A DNA stretch of 64,000 nucleotides from Sphingomonas faeni (lineage in GTDB: Bacteria > Pseudomonadota > Alphaproteobacteria > Sphingomonadales > Sphingomonadaceae). The translations under genes were made by a program, and so were the position numbers. Below are positions 17,437-26,145 of the stretch, piece by piece. The stretch lies in contig NZ_JALPNF010000010.1 of NCBI RefSeq assembly GCF_023195535.1, forward strand, positions 43,388-107,387, given 5' to 3'. How positions within the stretch are numbered: the first letter of the stretch is position 1; every line of letters begins with the position of its first letter. The notes below the pieces were generated by a model, which worked only from the letters and a program-made list of their open reading frames with translations, was not told the DNA's origin and ran no database searches.

Positions 17437-18282
17437 ATGGCCGAGGACGATAAGCGATTGAGCCAAACGCTCGATGAAATGAATCGCGACGTCACTCTCA
17501 AGCTAGTGCCTTATGGCGGCCGCGTTTTCGTTAATAATGCCGACGTTAATCGAGTCGACGAATGCTCGATTGAGCTGAAATGCTGGTTTTCGCCTGCCGC
17601 ATTTAGTCTCGACGTGACAATCGGAGAGGAAGAACATTCTCGCGTTACCCACTATTCGGACGAGGACGAAGGCGGGCAGGAAAGTGGTCAGGCAGAGCAG
17701 GATATCGGGTGGCAGCTTGGCGACGTGCCAATAATGCTTACCCTCTATCGCGTTGACGAAAGATGGCTGAACGAAAGCGGAGAGAAGAATAATGGATCGC
17801 CCGTTCTGGGCAGGCTTCATTATTATCCGCGTATCAATACGGCCGATGGGGTTGTCAAAGACAAACGACCCACAGTCACGGCCTGGACCTGTTTGGGCGC
17901 CGACAACTTCGCGCTTCTCCGCAGTCGCCTCATCGATTTTAAGAAGCACGATTTTGAGATCGGGCTGTCGGTGCTGTTCCCTCATGGCACTGTTGAAAGC
18001 CAGGGATTTATGGGGAAGCGCATCAAATGGAATGGCGAGGGGGAACTGCCCGTAAAGTCCGCATCGATCGTTTGGCGCAAGGAGGACTGGTCGTCGGACT
18101 TCCACCGCAAAGAGCGGATGTTTGACGATAAACCTAAAGCTGAACTGCCCTTCGACCCGCCCCGCGAACATATCGAGGTGATGGACGCGACGAGAAGGAT
18201 TGAGGCTGCGCTAGGGCGGCTTGTTACGCCGATCTGGCTGACCGTCGCAGCATTAATCGTTCTGGCGTTCCTAAGACGTTAG
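17437..18282 (+). CDS. hypothetical tail-anchored protein
   Basis: A 281-residue protein without a recognised family. Most of it is a soluble, charged, beta-rich region with many Trp residues, ending in one membrane segment (about 260-278, WLTVAALIVLAFL). There is no signal peptide, so it is likely tail-anchored with the bulk in the cytoplasm. I start at the ATG at 17437, which has GGAG upstream. The frame extends back to a TTG at 17380. It is part of the run following the recombinase. Confidence 0.65.
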   Translation: MAEDDKRLSQTLDEMNRDVTLKLVPYGGRVFVNNADVNRVDECSIELKCWFSPAAFSLDVTIGEEEHSRVTHYSDEDEGGQESGQAEQDIGWQLGDVPIMLTLYRVDERWLNESGEKNNGSPVLGRLHYYPRINTADGVVKDKRPTVTAWTCLGADNFALLRSRLIDFKKHDFEIGLSVLFPHGTVESQGFMGKRIKWNGEGELPVKSASIVWRKEDWSSDFHRKERMFDDKPKAELPFDPPREHIEVMDATRRIEAALGRLVTPIWLTVAALIVLAFLRR

Positions 18283-18348
18283 GCCAGCGCTCGCTTTGAC
18301 ATCACGGCCGTTCGGCCAAAAACAGCTACCGCAAACGCTGCAAGGCCC

Positions 18349-18939
18349 TCACGCGCGATCGTCGGGCGCTTCAGCGATCACACGTTGCACGTTTTCCAGC
18401 AGAATGGTCATGAGCTGCTCGGGTGCGACATGCTCTGTCATTGCGCGGGCAACGGTATTGGTGATGATCGCTGCTGCAATATCGTAAGCAGAGGCATCAA
18501 GCGGCGCAGCGCTAGCAAAACTATTACTAACCCCCCGCGCAATCGTCGGTACGAGGCGATCGAGGTTGTCGCGAGATTGAGTCGCAACCAGAACGTTAGA
18601 TGTCTCGGGCTGATGATCGAGGTATTTCCTCCCAGCGGTAACGACGAACTCAAGCACGAACATCAGGCCTTTTCGGTCAAGGCGGTGCGCTGCGATGGTC
18701 TCGTCTGTAGCATCTGGATAGTGGGTTAAAATGAGGTCCCGCTCAGCCCGGGAAACCGAGAGCCGAAACGGATCTGCGAGAATCTGCAAGCCGGCCAGCA
18801 GCATCGCGGCACCGGCAACGGTGGGATCGCCTCCCCGACCAACGTGCTCGTGAAAGAGCTTGTCCTGAAGCTGCTCGACTTCATCGAACTCGCCACCATC
18901 AATCATCCCGGGTCTCCTGCCGCCATATATTTCGATCAT
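18349..18939 (-). CDS. hypothetical protein
   Basis: A 196-residue protein of unknown family on the strand opposite the recombinase run. It is mainly helical, with LQDKLFHEHVGRGGDPTVAG near residue 25 and a C-terminal Ala-rich half. No signal peptide or clear membrane segment was seen. It converges on the tail-anchored gene ending at 18282. Codon use looks normal for the window. Confidence 0.55.
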   Translation of the reverse strand: MIEIYGGRRPGMIDGGEFDEVEQLQDKLFHEHVGRGGDPTVAGAAMLLAGLQILADPFRLSVSRAERDLILTHYPDATDETIAAHRLDRKGLMFVLEFVVTAGRKYLDHQPETSNVLVATQSRDNLDRLVPTIARGVSNSFASAAPLDASAYDIAAAIITNTVARAMTEHVAPEQLMTILLENVQRVIAEAPDDRA

Positions 18940-19254
18940 ACCGGCGCTGTCGCCTCAATCAATCAATAGGGCAGCTCAGATGAGGAGCCGTGGTCTGCCT
19001 ATGGCAGTCCGCGGATCATCGGTCCGCTTTACGTCCACGGGCGCAGGGGTGAGCGTCACGATTTATCGGTTCGAAGAGGGTATACGTTAAAAGCACCGGA
19101 GATTATGCACGTGGGGCAGCTTCACGTCGATGAGCCATAATCCAAACGGTGTGGTACAAACGAGGCTCGCTGGCATACCGTGGGGACGGTTGCTGCTAAG
19201 CCGGGATATCCCTAGAAGATGATGACGATGCTGATCAGAGGTACAGAGGCCGTC
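18940..19254. other. intergenic region, no gene seen
   Basis: About 315 bases ahead of the second antitoxin gene. No frame has family features. It should contain the toxin-antitoxin promoter. I see no clear terminator. Confidence 0.45.
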
Positions 19255-19500
19255 ATGACGCTACAGATCAACATAACGCCAAACGGGCGCATGAGCCTGC
19301 CCGCTGACGTTCGCAAGCGGTTGGGCCTGACGGGTGGCGGTGCGGTATATCTCGACGAAACCGAAGATGGCGTTGTTCTGCGAACCGCCAGCCAAGCGGT
19401 GGCAAGGGCGCAGGCGCTGGCCGAGCAATATACCGGCGGTAATCCCGACGCCTCTGTTGACGCATTCCTCAATCGGCGTCGCGAAGATAGCGGCGAATGA
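19255..19500 (+). CDS. AbrB/MazE-type antitoxin, copy 2
   Basis: An 81-residue paralogue of the antitoxin at 15423-15665. It shares MTLQ-NIT-NGRMSLP, the RKRLGL-GGGAV turn, the DGV-LRT strand and the PDASVDAFL tail. The AbrB fold should bind its own promoter, and the C-terminus should neutralise the PIN protein. The ATG at 19255 aligns with the paralogue. Its stop overlaps the toxin start by four bases. Confidence 0.88.
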   Translation: MTLQINITPNGRMSLPADVRKRLGLTGGGAVYLDETEDGVVLRTASQAVARAQALAEQYTGGNPDASVDAFLNRRREDSGE

Positions 19501-19883
19501 GCGTGGTTCTCGACGCCTCGGCTCTCATCGCAATGATCAAGGGTGAAAAGGGATCTACCAAGGTTGCAGCCGGTATCGCCGGTGCGCGAGTGAGCAGCGT
19601 GAACTACGCTGAGGTGGTGACCCACTTCATTCATACCGGAATGCCCGAGCGAGAAGTTGATGCCATGCTTGATCCGCTGCCACTGACGGTAGTGCCGGCC
19701 GACAAGGCCTTGGCGAAAATCGCCGGGCGGCTGCGCGCCGCGACGGCCGAGGCGGGCCTTAGCCTTGGAGATCGCTTTTGTCTGGCTCTAGCCCGACGGG
19801 ATGGATTGCCCGCTTGGACCAGCGACCAGAACTGGAAGAAGATCGCGGATGCAGTCGAGGTCAAGGTCGTGACGATCCGCTAG
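19497..19883 (+). CDS. PIN-domain ribonuclease toxin (VapC-type), copy 2
   Basis: A 128-residue PIN nuclease with acidic residues Asp6 (VVLDASALI), Glu39 (NYAEVVTH), Asp92 (LSLGDRFCLALA) and Asp110 (TSDQNW). It is clearly related to the toxin at 15037, yet many positions differ, so the two pairs are diverged paralogues and not a recent duplication. Together they flank the recombinase segment and transcribe outward. Confidence 0.9.
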   Translation: MSVVLDASALIAMIKGEKGSTKVAAGIAGARVSSVNYAEVVTHFIHTGMPEREVDAMLDPLPLTVVPADKALAKIAGRLRAATAEAGLSLGDRFCLALARRDGLPAWTSDQNWKKIADAVEVKVVTIR

Positions 19884-20267
19884 AACTTGGCGGGAAGGGC
19901 AGGGGGCAACCACCTGTCGATCCTCTGGAAGCGGAAGGTCTGCATCCTGGTGGAAAACCGCCTGTCCGCTGTTGGGCGGCGTTTCGGCGAAAGCTGCCGG
20001 GCGACTTCCGACCCATAGTAAGTCATTCAGGACAACTTTTCTGCTCCCTGAAAGCCGCCGTCCGGCCGCGCGGTTGGCTGCGGCTCAGCTGAACGAGCCG
20101 GGCACCGGCTCCTGCGTAGCGACACCGTTAACGCACAGGTTAGCGTGTCGCAGATGTGCGTTGAAAGTCGCGTAATTCCGCGACTGACATTCGCGACAGC
20201 TACGCCGTCAGCCGACCACGCTTGAGCTGGTGTAGCGAAACTCAGGATATTCGCGACAATCCTCCCA
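19884..20267. repeat. gene-free stretch with CGCGAC repeats
   Basis: About 385 bases without a gene. ATTCGCGACA occurs at 20189-20198 and again at 20249-20258, exactly 60 bases apart, and AGTCGCG (20166-20172) faces CGCGACT (20179-20185). Such spaced motifs could be recombinase or regulator sites at the edge of the toxin-antitoxin island. Nothing shows which. Confidence 0.4.
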
Positions 20268-20988
20268 CTAACCCATGACGATCATCTCGGTCGCGATCAG
20301 CGCGAGCAGGACCATGACGAGCTGGCGGAAGCGCTCAACGGGCAGACGCTTGATGAGCAAGCACCCCGCCCAGGTGCCAACGATCATCGCCAGCCCCATC
20401 GCGATCGCCAGCGGCCAGAAGGTTGGTCCAAGGTCGATCGTCGCGCCGTAAACAATTGTCTTGGCACTGTGCATCACGATCGAGGCGACCGCGTCACTCG
20501 CGACATAGGCAAGCGGTGGCAAACCGAGGCTCAGGAACACCGCTGCGCCGAGCGGCCCGGCGCTCCCGACTAGCCCGGACAACAGGCCGGTCACACCGCC
20601 CCCGATCACCAGCACGCGGCGCGAGGGTTTAAACGCGATCATGCCCGTGGCCTTCAGGATGACGAACAGCAGGATCGCCACGCCCACGATCCGCGCAACG
20701 AGCGCCGTCGGTAGCGACGCGAACGACAATGCGCCCAGCATCGAGAACGGTATGGCAGCGGAGAGGAACAGCAACACGGGCCGCCAACGGATTGGCGCCA
20801 GCCCAGCCCATCCCGGCCGGCGCACCGTTGCCGATGATCTGGACGATCGTCAGCAGCGTCACCGCTTCGGTCACGCCGACGACTTAAATCAGCAGCGGCA
20901 GCAACAGCAGTGCCCCGCCAAACCCGGCCGAACCCGAGATTGCAGCAGCCGCAAATGCACCGACGATCAGCAGCCCATATTCGATCAT
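20268..20988 (-). pseudogene. TSUP (TauE/SafE) family transporter, broken
   Basis: The minus strand from the ATG at 20988 encodes MIEYGLLIVGAFAAAAISGS and the AGFGGALLLLPLL hallmark of TauE/SafE anion transporters. An in-frame TAA at 20884-20886 stops it, and a frameshift near 20800-20820 moves the rest (from WAGLAPIRWRPVLLFL) to another frame that ends at 20268. About 240 residues and eight membrane segments would have been the normal product. The start overlaps the DUF190 stop at 20994, so it belonged to the fluoride-type operon. Confidence 0.75.
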
Positions 20989-20993
20989 TGGTG

Positions 20994-21370
20994 TCATCGG
21001 TCGAACCGCGGCATGACCGACCAGTGTTCCAGCTGCTTGTAGACGATCACCTTGTCGCCGAGCAGGTCGCCATGTCGCCGGCAGAACTGGTCGAGCTGGT
21101 CGCGTTCGCCGACGAGTTCGACGCAGATCGTCAGATGGGGATCGGCCGCCTCCGATCCGTTCTCGCGGATCTGGCCGTGGTTGCTGAACCCATAGTGCGT
21201 GTGTTGCGCGACGGCATTGATGATGCCGTCTGGATTAGCTCGCGATAGAGCGGCTTGGCAGCCCACAGCGTACGCAGGCTGCGCTCACCAATTCGGTCGG
21301 ACGGTTTCATGTAGATACGCAGCATGCCGATTTCGCGATGCTGGACGGTGAAACGATTGGGCATGGACAA
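20994..21370 (-). pseudogene. DUF190 protein, frameshifted
   Basis: The N-terminal part MPNRFTVQHREIGMLRIYMK to KPLYRELI is in one frame. The remainder, DGIINAVAQHTHYGFSNHGQ to VIVYKQLEHWSVMPRF, is in another, with the break near 21240. DUF190 proteins are small PII-like proteins frequently encoded with fluoride exporters. It lies between the CLC-type channel and the TSUP pseudogene on the same strand, about 20 bases from the channel gene. Confidence 0.75.
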
Positions 21371-21390
21371 ACCCTCGATTGGTGGGGGGA

Positions 21391-22746
21391 TCAGGAGCGT
21401 GGGCTTCGCGAGGCGCGGTGTGCCCGCGCCTCGCGAAGCGTCGCGTTCGGGGTGAGGCCGGTCGCCGGCACCTTCGGCACCGCGACGCGCTGCGACAGGT
21501 AGATGCCGTTATGACCGGAGCAGAGGTAGGCGACGAAGCAGGCCACCGCGATCGGCACCGCATAGGCAGCGCCGAACAGTTCGATGCCCATGAAGGTGCA
21601 GGCGAGCGGGGTGTTGGCCGCGCCCGCGAACAGCGCGACGAAGCCGAGCGCGGCGAATACGCTGGTGGGCACGCCGAACATGGGGGCGAGTGCGTTGCCG
21701 AGCGCCGCGCCGATGAAGAACAGCGGTGTCACCTCGCCACCCTTGAAGCCGGCGCTGAGCGTGACGACGGTGAACAGCAGCTTGATCGCCCAGCTCCACG
21801 GATGCGTGTCCGGTCCGAAGAAGCTGGCGATGGTGAGGCTGTCGGGCGTCGCTGCCAACGTGCCGAGTCCGAGATAGTCGCGCGTTCCGAACAGGTAGAC
21901 GAGCGCGATGACCGCGATGCCGCCAATGGCGGGGCGTAACGGGCCATAGGAGACGATGCGCTTGAGCCACCCGCCGAGCGTGTGATTGGCTTCGGCGAAG
22001 GCGAGACCGACCAGCCCGAACGCAACCCCGGCGACGCCCGCCTTGGTGACGAGCAGCGCATCGACCGGCACCAGCGCATCGATCCGGTAGACGCCGTGAT
22101 GGATGCCCCAGGCAAGGCACGTCCAGTCGCCGACCAGTGCCGCGACCAGGCACGGCACCAGCGCGCGATATTCGACACGCCCGATCGCCAACACCTCCAG
22201 TGCGAACACCGCCCCTGCGATGGGCGTGCCGAACACCGCGCCGAACCCGGCCGCAATGCCCCCCATCAGCAGGATGCGGGTGCCGTCAGCATCGAGCTTG
22301 AGCGCGCGACCGAAACCGCTGGCGAGACTGCCGCCCAACTGGACGGCGGTGCCTTCGCGCCCGGCCGAACCGCCAAACAGATGGGTCACCACCGTGCCGA
22401 AGAAGATCAGCGGTGCCATCCGCAGTGGCACCCCCCCGCCCGGTTCGTGGATCTGCTCGACAATAAGGTTGTTGCCGCCCTCCACCGAGCGGCCGGTCAG
22501 ATGGTAAAGCAGTCCGACCACGAACCCGCCGATCGGCAGCAGGTAGAGCAGCCAGGGAAAGGCAAAGCGAAGCCGGGTCACGGCATCGAGGCTCCACAAG
22601 AAAGCCGCGCAGAGCGTTCCCACCATTGCGGCCATCGGGACCAGGATCAAGGCCCATCGCAGCACCGACATGGCATGGGTGCGGCGATCGCGAATGAACG
22701 CTGCCATGTTGAACTGGTCGTAGAGATTGCGAAATGTCGCGCGCAC
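21391..22746 (-). CDS. CLC-type anion channel/antiporter, probable fluoride exporter
   Basis: A 451-residue CLC-family membrane protein with about ten helices. [14 protein letters not shown] (129-142) holds the gating glutamate, and [18 protein letters not shown] (167-184) is the second signature. GNNL near residue 91 replaces the GSGIP motif of chloride-type CLCs, and GREGT rather than GREGP is seen in fluoride-type members. The start is a GTG at 22746 behind AGGAGG. A fluoride-type riboswitch lies immediately upstream and a DUF190 gene downstream, both supporting fluoride export. Confidence 0.83.
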   Translation of the reverse strand: MRATFRNLYDQFNMAAFIRDRRTHAMSVLRWALILVPMAAMVGTLCAAFLWSLDAVTRLRFAFPWLLYLLPIGGFVVGLLYHLTGRSVEGGNNLIVEQIHEPGGGVPLRMAPLIFFGTVVTHLFGGSAGREGTAVQLGGSLASGFGRALKLDADGTRILLMGGIAAGFGAVFGTPIAGAVFALEVLAIGRVEYRALVPCLVAALVGDWTCLAWGIHHGVYRIDALVPVDALLVTKAGVAGVAFGLVGLAFAEANHTLGGWLKRIVSYGPLRPAIGGIAVIALVYLFGTRDYLGLGTLAATPDSLTIASFFGPDTHPWSWAIKLLFTVVTLSAGFKGGEVTPLFFIGAALGNALAPMFGVPTSVFAALGFVALFAGAANTPLACTFMGIELFGAAYAVPIAVACFVAYLCSGHNGIYLSQRVAVPKVPATGLTPNATLREARAHRASRSPRS

Positions 22747-22771
22747 TATTCCTCCTTGCTGCCTTGCGGCG

Positions 22772-22840
22772 CCTGGTAGGAATCATCGACCCTTGCGAGG
22801 GCGGTTCGGCCGAATGGCCCGGCGGAAATCCATCGCCGTG
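22772..22840 (-). ncRNA. fluoride riboswitch (crcB motif)
   Basis: Read on the minus strand, GGCGATGGATTTCCGCC (GGCG paired with CGCC) is followed by a short GC linker hairpin, then AACCGCCCTCGCAAGGGT (CCCT paired with AGGG), and CGATGATTCCTACC. The order matches known fluoride riboswitches: GGCGAUG...CGCC, AACYGCCC...GGG, GAUG...CCUAC. It ends 26 bases before the start of the CLC-type gene. The outermost pairing is imperfect, so a covariance search should confirm it. Confidence 0.72.
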
Positions 22841-22991
22841 CCGAGCATATGCTGTCCGACGGCGACCTGGTCAACCATCGGCAGGGTCACGATGAGACCA
22901 TTGTTTTGCTGAGGATCAATAATTGGCTCAACCATGGAATAAATCTCGACGGGCGTCGTCTACGCTTTCGAGACTGATGCGCCGGAGGCTT

Positions 22992-23375
22992 ATGCGTAGA
23001 CGAAATTGGATGCTGGGTCTGACTGCTTCGGCCATGCTCACCGGCGCAGTCGCGGCCGCCCCCGCCGATGGCTACGCCAGCATGGTATCTGCCGCGATGG
23101 ACCGGATGATGGCGGGCATGATGGTCAAGCCGTCCGGCGACGTCGACCGCGACTTCGTCGCAATGATGCTTCCGCATCACCAGGGCGCCATTGATATGGC
23201 GGTGGCAGAGCTGCGCTACGGTCATAACGAGCAGCTCAAGCGCATTGCGCAGGAGATCATCATCGATCAGCAGCAGGAGATCGCCGCCATGAAGTTGGCG
23301 ATTGGTCAGCCGCTACCCCCTTCGACGCCAGCCCCGACGCAGGGCGGCGACTACCACAGCCATATGGAGCACTGA
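22992..23375 (+). CDS. DUF305 family periplasmic protein
   Basis: A 127-residue secreted protein. A signal peptide (about 1-23) precedes the DUF305 helical bundle, with DRDFVAMMLPHHQGAIDMAV and repeated Met, His and Gln residues of the kind that bind metals. I start at the ATG at 22992, which has GGAGG nearby; an ATG at 22977 is also possible. It ends one base before the beta-propeller gene and heads a four-gene run with an ECF sigma factor. Confidence 0.85.
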   Translation: MRRRNWMLGLTASAMLTGAVAAAPADGYASMVSAAMDRMMAGMMVKPSGDVDRDFVAMMLPHHQGAIDMAVAELRYGHNEQLKRIAQEIIIDQQQEIAAMKLAIGQPLPPSTPAPTQGGDYHSHMEH

Positions 23376-23376
23376 C

Positions 23377-24816
23377 ATGATCCGGACCTTCCTGCGCTCG
23401 GCCGCCTTGCTGATGAGCGCCGCACCGGGCATTGCCATGGCCCAGCAGGCGCCGTGGAACGCCAAGGACGTGCCTGTCAGCCACCGCGACCGCGTCTATG
23501 CATCCGAACAATTCTCCAACACGGTGTCGGTGACGGACCCGGCCGACAACAGGTTGCTCGGCGTCATCAAGCTCGGCGATCCGCAGCCGATGAATTTTTC
23601 CCCGCTCTACAAGGGGCAGGTGCTGGTTCACGGCCTCGGCTTCTCGCCGGACGGGAAAACACTGGCGGTCGTGTCGATCGGATCCAACGCCGTGTCGTGG
23701 ATCGACACCGCCACCAACACCGTCAAGCACACGACCTATGTCGGGCGCAGCCCGCATGAGGCGTTCTTCACGCCGGACGGCAAGGAGGTGTGGGTTACGG
23801 TACGCGGCGAGGATTACATCGCCGTGCTCGACCCCAAGACGTACAAGGAGACCGGTCGCATCAAGACGCCCGGTGGTCCGGGCATGACGATCTTCTCTCC
23901 CGATGGCCGATACGGCTATGTCTGTTCCTCGTTCAATCCGGTGCTGGCCGTGTTCGATGTCTCGACCCACGCGCAGGTCGGACAGGTGGCGCAGCCGAGT
24001 CCGTTCTGTCCCAACATCGCCGCGACGCCGGACGGCAAGCAGGTGTGGTTCACGCTGAAGGACATCGGCAAGACGGTCGCATTCGATGCCAAGCCGCCTT
24101 TCGCGATCCTCAAGGTGCTGGATACCGGACCGATCACCAATCACGTCAACTTCGCCCGCACGATCAGGGGACAGTTCGCCTATGTCACGGTAGGCGGGGA
24201 AAACGCGGTGAAGGTGTTCCGCACGTCCGACTTCGCGCTTGTCGCCACCATCCCGGTCGGCAAGATGCCGCACGGTGTCTGGCCATCGGGCGACGGCCGG
24301 CGCATCTATGTCGGGCTGGAGAATGCTGATGAACTTGCCGCGATCGACACCGCCGGCAACAAGGTCGTTGCCACCGTGCCGGTCGGACAGGCACCGCAGG
24401 CGATCGCCTATGTGCCGAACGCTATTCCGACAGGCCTCGGCACCGACAATCTTCAACCGCTCGGTACGGCAGGCAAGGCGGTGCATCTGAACATGGGGCC
24501 GGTTCGCGGCAATGGTGCTGCAAGCAGCATTACCCTCTTCGACCAGGGCATCATTCAGGTCGTGCAGAGTGCCGTTACCGGTTTGCAGCCCAAGAAGCCT
24601 TACATGCTCGTGCTCACCGCCAACGCGGACGGCAGCGGTGCGGTAGAGCCGCTTGCGAACTTCATGAGCAATCCGGCAGGTGCGGCGATCGTCAACGCGT
24701 CGGGTCCGATCCGGCAGATCGTTCAAGGCAGCACCGCGGCACCCCGGCGTTTTCTGGCGGTCGCCGAGGTGGTGAACGGCGCTCCGGGCCGCATCGTGCA
24801 GGTGCAGCGCGACTGA
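23377..24816 (+). CDS. secreted YVTN-type beta-propeller protein
   Basis: A 479-residue protein with a signal peptide (about 1-25, cut after AMAQ). At least six 40-residue blades follow, each with patterns like VSVTDPADNRLLGVIKLGDP and FFTPDGKEVWVTVRGEDY, as in YncE/YVTN propellers. A C-terminal region (about 360-479) carries a different fold. Such proteins bind ligands or partners in the periplasm. The gene starts one base after the DUF305 stop, so the two are co-translated. Confidence 0.83.
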   Translation: MIRTFLRSAALLMSAAPGIAMAQQAPWNAKDVPVSHRDRVYASEQFSNTVSVTDPADNRLLGVIKLGDPQPMNFSPLYKGQVLVHGLGFSPDGKTLAVVSIGSNAVSWIDTATNTVKHTTYVGRSPHEAFFTPDGKEVWVTVRGEDYIAVLDPKTYKETGRIKTPGGPGMTIFSPDGRYGYVCSSFNPVLAVFDVSTHAQVGQVAQPSPFCPNIAATPDGKQVWFTLKDIGKTVAFDAKPPFAILKVLDTGPITNHVNFARTIRGQFAYVTVGGENAVKVFRTSDFALVATIPVGKMPHGVWPSGDGRRIYVGLENADELAAIDTAGNKVVATVPVGQAPQAIAYVPNAIPTGLGTDNLQPLGTAGKAVHLNMGPVRGNGAASSITLFDQGIIQVVQSAVTGLQPKKPYMLVLTANADGSGAVEPLANFMSNPAGAAIVNASGPIRQIVQGSTAAPRRFLAVAEVVNGAPGRIVQVQRD

Positions 24817-24817
24817 G

Positions 24818-25327
24818 ATGGACCCGCTTGCCGCCGCGATCGAGCCACTGATCCCCGGTCTGCGCCGCTATGCCCGGTCGTGGTTGCGCGATCCGGCGAT
24901 GGCGGATGACGTGGTGCAGGATTGCCTTGAGCGCGCGGTCGGGCGCTGGCGCCAGCGACGGGGTGCGGAGGTTCGCCCATGGGTCTACGCGATCCTGCAC
25001 AATCTGTTGGTCGACCATCAGCGGCAGCACAGTCGGCGAGGTACGGCGGTTCCGCTCCACCTCGTCGACGACGCTGCGCTCGGCCGCCCGGCCGATCAGG
25101 ACGTAGGCCTGCACCACCGAGACCTGTTGCGCGCACTTGATGCGTTGCCCGAGGAGCAGCGGACGGTGCTGCTCCTCATTTCCGTCGAAGGTCTGTCATA
25201 TGGGGAAGTCGCTGCCGTCGTCGGCGTGCCGCTGGGAACGGTGATGTCGCGCATATCGCGGGCGCGCGACCGTCTGGCGACGCTCCTCCGCGAGGGTGAA
25301 CGGCCACGATTAAGGAGTATTCGATGA
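24818..25327 (+). CDS. ECF-type RNA polymerase sigma factor
   Basis: A 169-residue group IV sigma factor. Region 2 (about 10-75) includes DPAMADDVVQDCLERAVGRW, and region 4 (about 108-160) holds LSYGEVAAVVGVPLGTVMSR. It lies one base after the propeller gene and its stop overlaps the anti-sigma start (ATGA), so the four genes probably form one operon controlled by this factor. Confidence 0.92.
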   Translation: MDPLAAAIEPLIPGLRRYARSWLRDPAMADDVVQDCLERAVGRWRQRRGAEVRPWVYAILHNLLVDHQRQHSRRGTAVPLHLVDDAALGRPADQDVGLHHRDLLRALDALPEEQRTVLLLISVEGLSYGEVAAVVGVPLGTVMSRISRARDRLATLLREGERPRLRSIR

Positions 25328-26094
25328 CCAGCCCGATCGGAGAGGACGATCTGGCCGCGTGGATCGATGGAAGGCTGTCGCCCGAGCGGCAGCGTCTGGT
25401 CGACGCTTACCTTGAAGGCCAGCCGGACGTGCATGCCCGTTTGCGGGAGCAGGCGGAGCAGGCGCGAGCCCTTGCGTCCCTGTTCGCTCCCATCGCGGAG
25501 GAACCGATCCCGGCGACGATGCGCGTCGCAGCCATCAGGGGACGGCAACGCCAACCGCCTTGGCAACTCGCCATCGCCGCGTCGCTTCTGCTGGCGGTCG
25601 GATTTGGCGGTGGTTGGTCGAGCGCGCGGTGGAGCGGCGAACCCCACGCGGGCATCGCGGCGCTGGCCAATGAGGCGAGCGACAATTTCCGTGTCTATGC
25701 CGCCGACCGGATTCGACCGGCGGAAATCGGCCCCGACCAGCGCGCCATGCTGATCCGATGGACCTCCAGCCGATTGGGTGAGCGCGTGACCATCCCGGAC
25801 CTCAGCACAGCGGGTTACCGCTATGGCGGGGGGCGATTGGTCGCGACGCCCCACGGCCCTGCAGCGCTGCTCCTCTATGATGGACCGCAAGCGTCGAAGC
25901 TTGCGGTGCTGACGAGGCCCATGCAAATCGACAAGAGCGCAAGCATGACCAGCACGTCCAGCGGGACCATGGGCCGGGTCACATGGGCGGTCGACGGGAT
26001 CGGCTATAGTGTGGTGGGGGAGCGCCCCGCTGCCGAGCTGCATCCGATCGCCAACGAGGTCCAGCGCCAGGCCGATGCGGCGCTTGTGTCCTGA
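25324..26094 (+). CDS. anti-sigma factor, membrane-anchored
   Basis: A 256-residue protein. The cytoplasmic N-terminus (about 1-75, DDLAAWIDGRLSPERQRLVD) is the usual anti-sigma helix region, followed by one membrane segment (about 81-97, LAIAASLLLAVGFGGGW) and a periplasmic sensor domain. It should hold the adjacent sigma factor at the membrane until a periplasmic signal arrives. Its start overlaps the sigma gene by four bases. Confidence 0.88.
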   Translation: MTSPIGEDDLAAWIDGRLSPERQRLVDAYLEGQPDVHARLREQAEQARALASLFAPIAEEPIPATMRVAAIRGRQRQPPWQLAIAASLLLAVGFGGGWSSARWSGEPHAGIAALANEASDNFRVYAADRIRPAEIGPDQRAMLIRWTSSRLGERVTIPDLSTAGYRYGGGRLVATPHGPAALLLYDGPQASKLAVLTRPMQIDKSASMTSTSSGTMGRVTWAVDGIGYSVVGERPAAELHPIANEVQRQADAALVS

Positions 26095-26145
26095 TAGCAC
26101 CTGGCCAGTTCTCAGCGCCGACAGGCACTGGGCGGACCAGCGGGA

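Noticed and set aside
23260..24726. Minus-strand open frame of 488 codons opposite the beta-propeller gene
   Set aside because: The plus strand encodes a recognisable signal peptide and propeller blades. The minus product is low in hydrophobic residues and rich in Arg, Asp and His, typical of antisense shadow.
25096..26100. Minus-strand open frame opposite the sigma/anti-sigma genes
   Set aside because: The plus strand has sigma region 2 and 4 motifs and overlapping starts; the minus frame has none.
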